From Dokdonia sp. 4H-3-7-5 (lineage in GTDB: Bacteria; Bacteroidota; Bacteroidia; Flavobacteriales; Flavobacteriaceae), in assembly GCF_000212355.1 (NCBI RefSeq), contig NC_015496.1:868001-932000 (forward strand): 64,000 nucleotides of DNA. The letters run 5' to 3'. The position numbers and the translations under genes were made by a program. Numbering within the stretch: the first letter of the stretch is position 1; each line of letters starts with the position of its first letter. Positions 59,540 to 64,000 of this stretch are shown one piece after another. The notes under the pieces are model-generated. The model was not told the origin of the DNA. It did not search any database and was given only the letters and a program-made list of their open reading frames with translations.

Positions 59540-62221
59540 ATGAAAAAAGCACTAAAAATTACAGGTATTATACTTCTCGTTATTGTGATACTGCTTGTAG
59601 CATCACCTTTCCTTTTTAGAGGAAAACTAGAAGGCTTACTCAAGAAGACCATTAATAATAATTTAAATGCACAGGTAGAGTGGTCTTCTCTCGACCTAAG
59701 CCTATTTAGGAGTTTTCCTGACGCTACGGTTATAGTAAACGACTTTACGGTAATTAACAACGCACCGTTTGCCGGTGACACACTTGCTAGTGGTAAAGAA
59801 TTACGCATTGAGATGGGTGTTACTCAACTCTTCAAAAACACAACAGATGAGCCTATTGCTATAGATGCACTATCACTTCTAGAAGCAAACGTACACGTAC
59901 AAGTAGACTCCTTAGGCAATGCAAATTATGATATTGTAAAACAGACACCGACTACAGAGACTACTACTGAGGAGAGCTCAGAACCTTTTGTTTTTAACTT
60001 ACAAGAGTACAGCCTCATAGACTCAAAAATAATTTATGATGATCGCTCTACACAAACCCACTTAGAACTTACGGAGGTAAACCATACTGGTTCTGGAGAT
60101 TTTTCGGCTATTGAGAGTGAACTTGATACGAAGACCCACGCTGTAGTATCTTTTGATTATGGTGGCACACACTATCTAGACGGACACGAGCTCGACCTAG
60201 AAGCTGTAATCCAAATGGAGCTAGAAAAACAGAAGTATACTTTTAAAGAAAACCTAGCCAAAATAAATGAACTTCCCCTAGAGTTTAATGGTTTTGTAGA
60301 ACTTCTAGAAGATGGTAATCTTATGGACTTATCGTTTAAAACGCCTTCATCAGATTTTAAGAACTTTCTAGCCCTCATCCCTAAGGAATATAGAGCAAAT
60401 CTCGACGGCGTGGAGACGAGTGGCGATTTTCGAGTAAGCGGAATTATAAAAGGAAAAACAACGGAGACTAACATCCCAAATCTTGATATTGAGATTGTGT
60501 CTAACAATGCTTCTTTTAAGTATCCAGACCTGCCTAAAAGAATGAACAACATCAATATAGATGTAAAGATTAAAAATGATACAGGCATCACAGAACTTAC
60601 TTATATTGAGATAAACGACTTACGTTTTAAAATTGACCAAGACACCTTTACTGCAAAGGGAACGCTCAAGAATTTGATGGGTAATATGCTAGTAAATCTA
60701 GACCTAGATGGTGTGCTAGATTTGGGTAACATTGACAAAGTCTACCCACTTAATCTAGACCAACCACTACAAGGGAGACTTGTTGCAGATGTGATGACGA
60801 GTTTTGATATGAACTCGGTTGAGAAGCAACAGTATCAAAATATAAAAAGCTCCGGTAACGCTACGCTTAGTAACTTCACTTACAGCACTCCAGAACTACC
60901 TAATCCCATTGCCATACAAAATGCAGCTGTAAGTTTTAAAACAGGAAATATCACGCTTAACTCATTTGCTGCAACAAGTGGGACTTCAGATATAAATGCA
61001 ACGGGATCTATTGAGAACCTCATCCCGTTTGTAATGTCTAAGGAAGATTTAAAAGGGCGTTTTGATGTTACCTCAAAGGTGTTTAACCTTGATGATTTTG
61101 CGACTAGCACAACAACCACATCTGGCACTACCCAAGCGAGCAAGAGCTCAAGCGACACAGCAATAAAAATTCCAGACTTTCTTGATGCCTCTGTAAACTT
61201 TAATGCTACAAAGGTGATTTATGATGGTCTTGAACTTAGCAATACTAAAGGAAGTGTGACCATTGCAAATGAGCAGGCATCATTAAGCAATCTCAACTCT
61301 GGCATCTTTGGTGGTGCAGCGGGGCTCTCTGGCTCTGTCACCACACGTGATGGTGCTCCTACTTTTAATATGACTGTAGATTTGAGCAGTATAGATATAG
61401 ACCGTTCATTTAAGGAGCTAGATATGCTGCAAGGACTTGCTCCTATTGCAAAAGCACTACAAGGGGCGCTCAATACTAAAATACAATTACAGGGACAGCT
61501 TGATGATAATTTTAGCCCTATACTTAGCACCATTTCTGGAGATGCATTTGCCGAAATTTTGACTGCAGATGTAGATGCAGATAAGATGCCGCTTCTTAAT
61601 CTCCTATCGCAAAAACTTGATTTTATAAACCTTGACGACCTTAAATTAGACAAGCTCAAAACCAGTCTTACATTTAATGATGGCCAGGTGGCTGTAAAGC
61701 CATTTGATTTTGACGTAAAAGGAATTAATGTGCAGGTAAGCGGTGGACATAGCTTTACAAACGAGATGAACTACACCCTCAACCTTGATCTTCCTGCAAA
61801 ATATCTAGGAGGAGATGTAAGCGGCTTACTTTCAAAACTCACAGATGCCGAAAAAGAAAATATCCATATAGGCGTGCCTGTTTCCCTTTCGGGAAATTTT
61901 ACTGCGCCTAAAGTAGACCTTAATCTAAAAGCAGCTACCACAGCACTTACTAACCAGATTATAGAGATCCAGAAGCAACGCGCAAAAGACAAAGTAGAAG
62001 ATAAACTTACTGATGTGTTAGGAGGTCTATTAGGTGGTAACAAAACAACACCAAACACTACTGCGACAGATAGCACAACTACTGGCACACAAACCCCTCA
62101 AAACACCACCACAACCCCAAAAGCCGAGGATGCCATTAAAGATGTCGCAACGGGAATATTAGGTGGTCTTTTGGGGAAAATGAAAACAACTAAAGAAACG
62201 GTGAAGGATACGGTTAATTAA
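59540..62221 (+). CDS. AsmA-like family protein
   Basis: I start at the ATG at 59540 (MKKALKITGIILLVIVILLV), giving 893 residues; the TTG 105 bases upstream would run through a palindrome. A single N-terminal transmembrane helix is followed by AsmA-type repeated beta-strand segments (LFRGKLEGLLKKTIN, VEWSSLDLSLFRSFPDATV near the start). The C-terminal region has LGGLLGGNKTT and a Thr/Pro-rich tail. AsmA proteins are inner-membrane anchored and are implicated in lipid or outer-membrane homeostasis; the exact role here is unknown. Confidence 0.88.
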   Translation: MKKALKITGIILLVIVILLVASPFLFRGKLEGLLKKTINNNLNAQVEWSSLDLSLFRSFPDATVIVNDFTVINNAPFAGDTLASGKELRIEMGVTQLFKNTTDEPIAIDALSLLEANVHVQVDSLGNANYDIVKQTPTTETTTEESSEPFVFNLQEYSLIDSKIIYDDRSTQTHLELTEVNHTGSGDFSAIESELDTKTHAVVSFDYGGTHYLDGHELDLEAVIQMELEKQKYTFKENLAKINELPLEFNGFVELLEDGNLMDLSFKTPSSDFKNFLALIPKEYRANLDGVETSGDFRVSGIIKGKTTETNIPNLDIEIVSNNASFKYPDLPKRMNNINIDVKIKNDTGITELTYIEINDLRFKIDQDTFTAKGTLKNLMGNMLVNLDLDGVLDLGNIDKVYPLNLDQPLQGRLVADVMTSFDMNSVEKQQYQNIKSSGNATLSNFTYSTPELPNPIAIQNAAVSFKTGNITLNSFAATSGTSDINATGSIENLIPFVMSKEDLKGRFDVTSKVFNLDDFATSTTTTSGTTQASKSSSDTAIKIPDFLDASVNFNATKVIYDGLELSNTKGSVTIANEQASLSNLNSGIFGGAAGLSGSVTTRDGAPTFNMTVDLSSIDIDRSFKELDMLQGLAPIAKALQGALNTKIQLQGQLDDNFSPILSTISGDAFAEILTADVDADKMPLLNLLSQKLDFINLDDLKLDKLKTSLTFNDGQVAVKPFDFDVKGINVQVSGGHSFTNEMNYTLNLDLPAKYLGGDVSGLLSKLTDAEKENIHIGVPVSLSGNFTAPKVDLNLKAATTALTNQIIEIQKQRAKDKVEDKLTDVLGGLLGGNKTTPNTTATDSTTTGTQTPQNTTTTPKAEDAIKDVATGILGGLLGKMKTTKETVKDTVN

Positions 62222-62283
62222 TGATGTAGTAACTCAAGTTATGATGTGACATATTAATTCTCTGCTTTAGCAAAGGCAGGGTA

Positions 62284-63201
62284 TTACCCCTCATCATCCA
62301 CCTTAATCTCGTTGAGTTCTTCGTTTTTATACTTGGCATAGTCAAAGCCACTTTGCCACCATATTTTCATCTTTTCTTTGTTAAAAATCAATGAATTTGT
62401 GGTGAGTACTGTAGGCGTATAATAGAAGTTAATTATTGCCTCTTTTTGATTTGCTGCATACTTACCTATGGTGATGTTTTGCTTCTCAATACGGTCCATC
62501 ATGAAACCATGAAGGTTACTAAGCAGAGAAAAAACATTAGTAGAAGGGAGGTTATTGTAATAAGTAACTTCTGTTTCAAGTATGATTACATCGACCTCTG
62601 TTGCACCGCGCTCTACGGCTTCCTTAATAGGTACTAGCGCGCCAAAACCACCATCTGCATACTCACATCCGTTTTTTGACGCAAGACTCATAAAAGGGAT
62701 GTAATTACACGACATCCATACCCAGTCACAAAAATCTTCGTAAGTTTCTTCTTTACTAGATTTATACTCCGTTTTATGAAGTGAGAGATTTGAAACAGTG
62801 ACTAGCACTTCTTTGCCACTATCTTGTAGTTGTTTATAATTTTCCCTTGTAAAGGTTTTTTCTATAAGTTTTCTCAACTTTTTACTTTCTCCAAAAGTCT
62901 TAGAGCCTTTAAGAAAATTACGCAGTACACTCCAGTGATCAATAGCGATGGTTTGCTCTCCCCATTTATCTTTTTTAATTACAAATGGACATACATTAAA
63001 AATGGCATTCTGATTAACAGAAGTATACACTTCTTTTATCTTTTCGATGTTTTGAAGTGCAAGATGTGGCACTAGCAAACTGCCTGTAGAAGTTCCCACC
63101 AGCATATCATAATCCTTACCCATTTCTTGCATAAGGTATTGGGCTACGCCTCCGCCAAAAGCGCCTTTACTTCCTCCTCCTGAAATGACTAATGCTCGCA
63201 T
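62284..63201 (-). CDS. Patatin-like phospholipase
   Basis: The 305-residue protein has the patatin oxyanion loop GGGSKGAFGGG (about 8-18), the nucleophile serine in GTSTGSLLVP (S40 in GxSxG) and the catalytic aspartate in YADGGFGAL (DGG, about 182-184). It hydrolyses lipid esters; the absence of a signal peptide suggests a cytoplasmic or membrane-associated enzyme. The gene is between the AsmA gene (convergent) and an outer-membrane barrel on the same strand. Confidence 0.9.
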   Translation of the reverse strand: MRALVISGGGSKGAFGGGVAQYLMQEMGKDYDMLVGTSTGSLLVPHLALQNIEKIKEVYTSVNQNAIFNVCPFVIKKDKWGEQTIAIDHWSVLRNFLKGSKTFGESKKLRKLIEKTFTRENYKQLQDSGKEVLVTVSNLSLHKTEYKSSKEETYEDFCDWVWMSCNYIPFMSLASKNGCEYADGGFGALVPIKEAVERGATEVDVIILETEVTYYNNLPSTNVFSLLSNLHGFMMDRIEKQNITIGKYAANQKEAIINFYYTPTVLTTNSLIFNKEKMKIWWQSGFDYAKYKNEELNEIKVDDEG

Positions 63202-63266
63202 TGTGGGTTCTCTTTGAGCTCAGAAAAATAAGGTTTTTAATTAAGAAATAAGTGTTTTGTTGAGGT

Positions 63267-63284
63267 ACGCTTTCGCGAAAGCGT
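63267..63284. repeat. 18-bp palindrome copy at the barrel gene stop codon
   Basis: ACGCTTTCGCGAAAGCGT. Its last base is the last base of the TAA stop of the barrel gene (reverse strand, 63284-63286). Confidence 0.9.
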
Positions 63285-64000
63285 TAAAAGAAGAATACCC
63301 CACCATCATTTGTTTCTCCTTTTTTTCCTAGCGTATTGAACTTCCAACTTAGGCTAAGCATAAAGTATTGCTCTAATACGGTGCTCTGTACATCTTGTAT
63401 AAAGTTTGCATTTGCAGTACGCCTTGCGTTTGTATTTTGATCTAGTACATCATACACTTTCAAGGTTGCGGTAGCGCGCTCTTTGGCAAATGAATAAGCA
63501 AGTGTCGAGTTCCAAAACACTGCACTTCGCTGAAAATCTGATGCAATGTTTGGGTTGTAATTATAGTTAATATCATTGCGCCATTCCCAATTTTTGGGAA
63601 CAAACAAAGCCGTTCCCAATGAAACATTATGAGATATGAAATCTTGATCTTCAAATGCGTCTAGACCAAATTGAGTTTTTGAAATCGAGATGTTATAACT
63701 AGGCCTAACCTCAAATAACTTTTTCCATGTGTATGTAAAATTTATACGTGGCGTAAGTGATCTCGTTTTACTAGCATATTGCACTTCGTTATTAAAGTTT
63801 ACGTTACGTCCAAAGTTCGTGTAAATACCTCCGCCATATTTTATACTACGTAAGGAATCTATTTTTACATTCTTATTATAACCTCCTCCTGCTCCTACGC
63901 TATAATTACCATTTACGTTTACATAAGTAGTGCGACTTACTAGGTTATTATCTATGGTCGTTTTACGCACAATAGCATCGTTTGTAAACCTTCCATTTCC
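63284..64000 (-). CDS. Outer-membrane beta-barrel protein, C-terminal part (cut by window edge)
   Basis: The reverse frame is open through the window edge (GNGRFTNDAI before the first GTG), so the start is outside. The visible 238 residues are a run of alternating polar and aromatic strands (YVNVNGNYSVGAGGGYN, ALFVPKNWEWRNDINYNYNP, LSLSWKFNTLGKKG) and the end GGVFFF has a terminal aromatic residue. It resembles outer-membrane barrel proteins of the TonB-dependent-receptor-like type in Flavobacteria. The full architecture and the ligand cannot be judged here. Confidence 0.7.
   Translation of the reverse strand, partial: GNGRFTNDAIVRKTTIDNNLVSRTTYVNVNGNYSVGAGGGYNKNVKIDSLRSIKYGGGIYTNFGRNVNFNNEVQYASKTRSLTPRINFTYTWKKLFEVRPSYNISISKTQFGLDAFEDQDFISHNVSLGTALFVPKNWEWRNDINYNYNPNIASDFQRSAVFWNSTLAYSFAKERATATLKVYDVLDQNTNARRTANANFIQDVQSTVLEQYFMLSLSWKFNTLGKKGETNDGGVFFF

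Noticed and set aside
62258-62282. CTGCTTTAGCAAAGGCAG between asmA and the patatin gene
   Set aside because: Imperfect inverted repeat with a different centre; too weak to call a terminator or a family member.

Overview
This 64 kb window is chromosomal DNA from a marine-type Flavobacteriaceae (Bacteroidetes). The evidence is a type IX secretion (T9SS) type B C-terminal domain next to PorP/SprF, a SusC/SusD pair, DUF5686 and CarboxypepD_reg proteins, 2TM and BFN-UVR proteins, a FolK-deoxynucleoside kinase fusion, and TAnnTTTG-type -7 boxes. A Dokdonia/Krokinobacter-like genome is my best guess; this is inference from gene content, not a search. No phage, insertion sequence, CRISPR array or rRNA operon is visible. 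Most of the window is ordinary core genome with a few accessory elements.

Layout. 1-9.5 kb: membrane and soluble pyrophosphatases, a DUF5686 outer-membrane protein, pdhB divergent from etfBA, and a BFN-UVR protein with a nucleoside transporter. 9.6-19.1 kb: thyA, a tandem pair of secreted TonB_C-like proteins, an ergothioneine-type cluster (egtB, egtD, DUF427, a nearby class V PLP enzyme), a 2TM protein overlapping folA, and fabD. 19.2-21.5 kb: four small charged lipoproteins around an XRE/S24 (LexA-like) regulator. 21.6-26.1 kb: DUF2461, the Kdo transferase kdtA, a DegT sugar aminotransferase and an exported amidohydrolase. 26.2-38.9 kb: a three-gene operon of a 3218-residue repeat protein with a T9SS type B sorting domain, PorP/SprF, and an OmpA/PD40/TPR protein. 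39.3-40 kb: tRNA-Gly and tRNA-Leu, followed by a 369-bp islet with a GIY-YIG nuclease that duplicates the tRNA 3' end and its terminator. 40-47.5 kb: mutS and an orphan SusC/SusD pair. 47.6-54.3 kb: a tetR-tolC-MFP-RND efflux operon. 54.5-64 kb: a polyprenyl synthetase, a CotH lipoprotein, the FolK-dNK fusion, a queuosine-precursor transporter, an AsmA protein, a patatin and a truncated outer-membrane barrel.

How the genes connect. Folate and thymidylate functions recur (nupC, thyA, folA, folK-dNK), but as separate loci. Envelope biogenesis and surface display dominate the rest. Several ORF starts are corrected here from non-ATG upstream extensions to a better internal start (etfA, BFN-UVR, kdtA, degT, polyprenyl synthetase, asmA, CotH, and the gene at 55489).

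Two signals are not explained by ordinary annotation. The first is a family of at least 16 copies of a palindrome with consensus TACGCTTTCGCGAAAGCGTA, about one per 4 kb. It lies mostly between genes, and four of its five in-gene copies are read in one frame as AFAK(A). The second is the GIY-YIG islet, with its tRNA-Leu 3'-end duplication and an 18-bp palindrome sitting where the T-loop should be.
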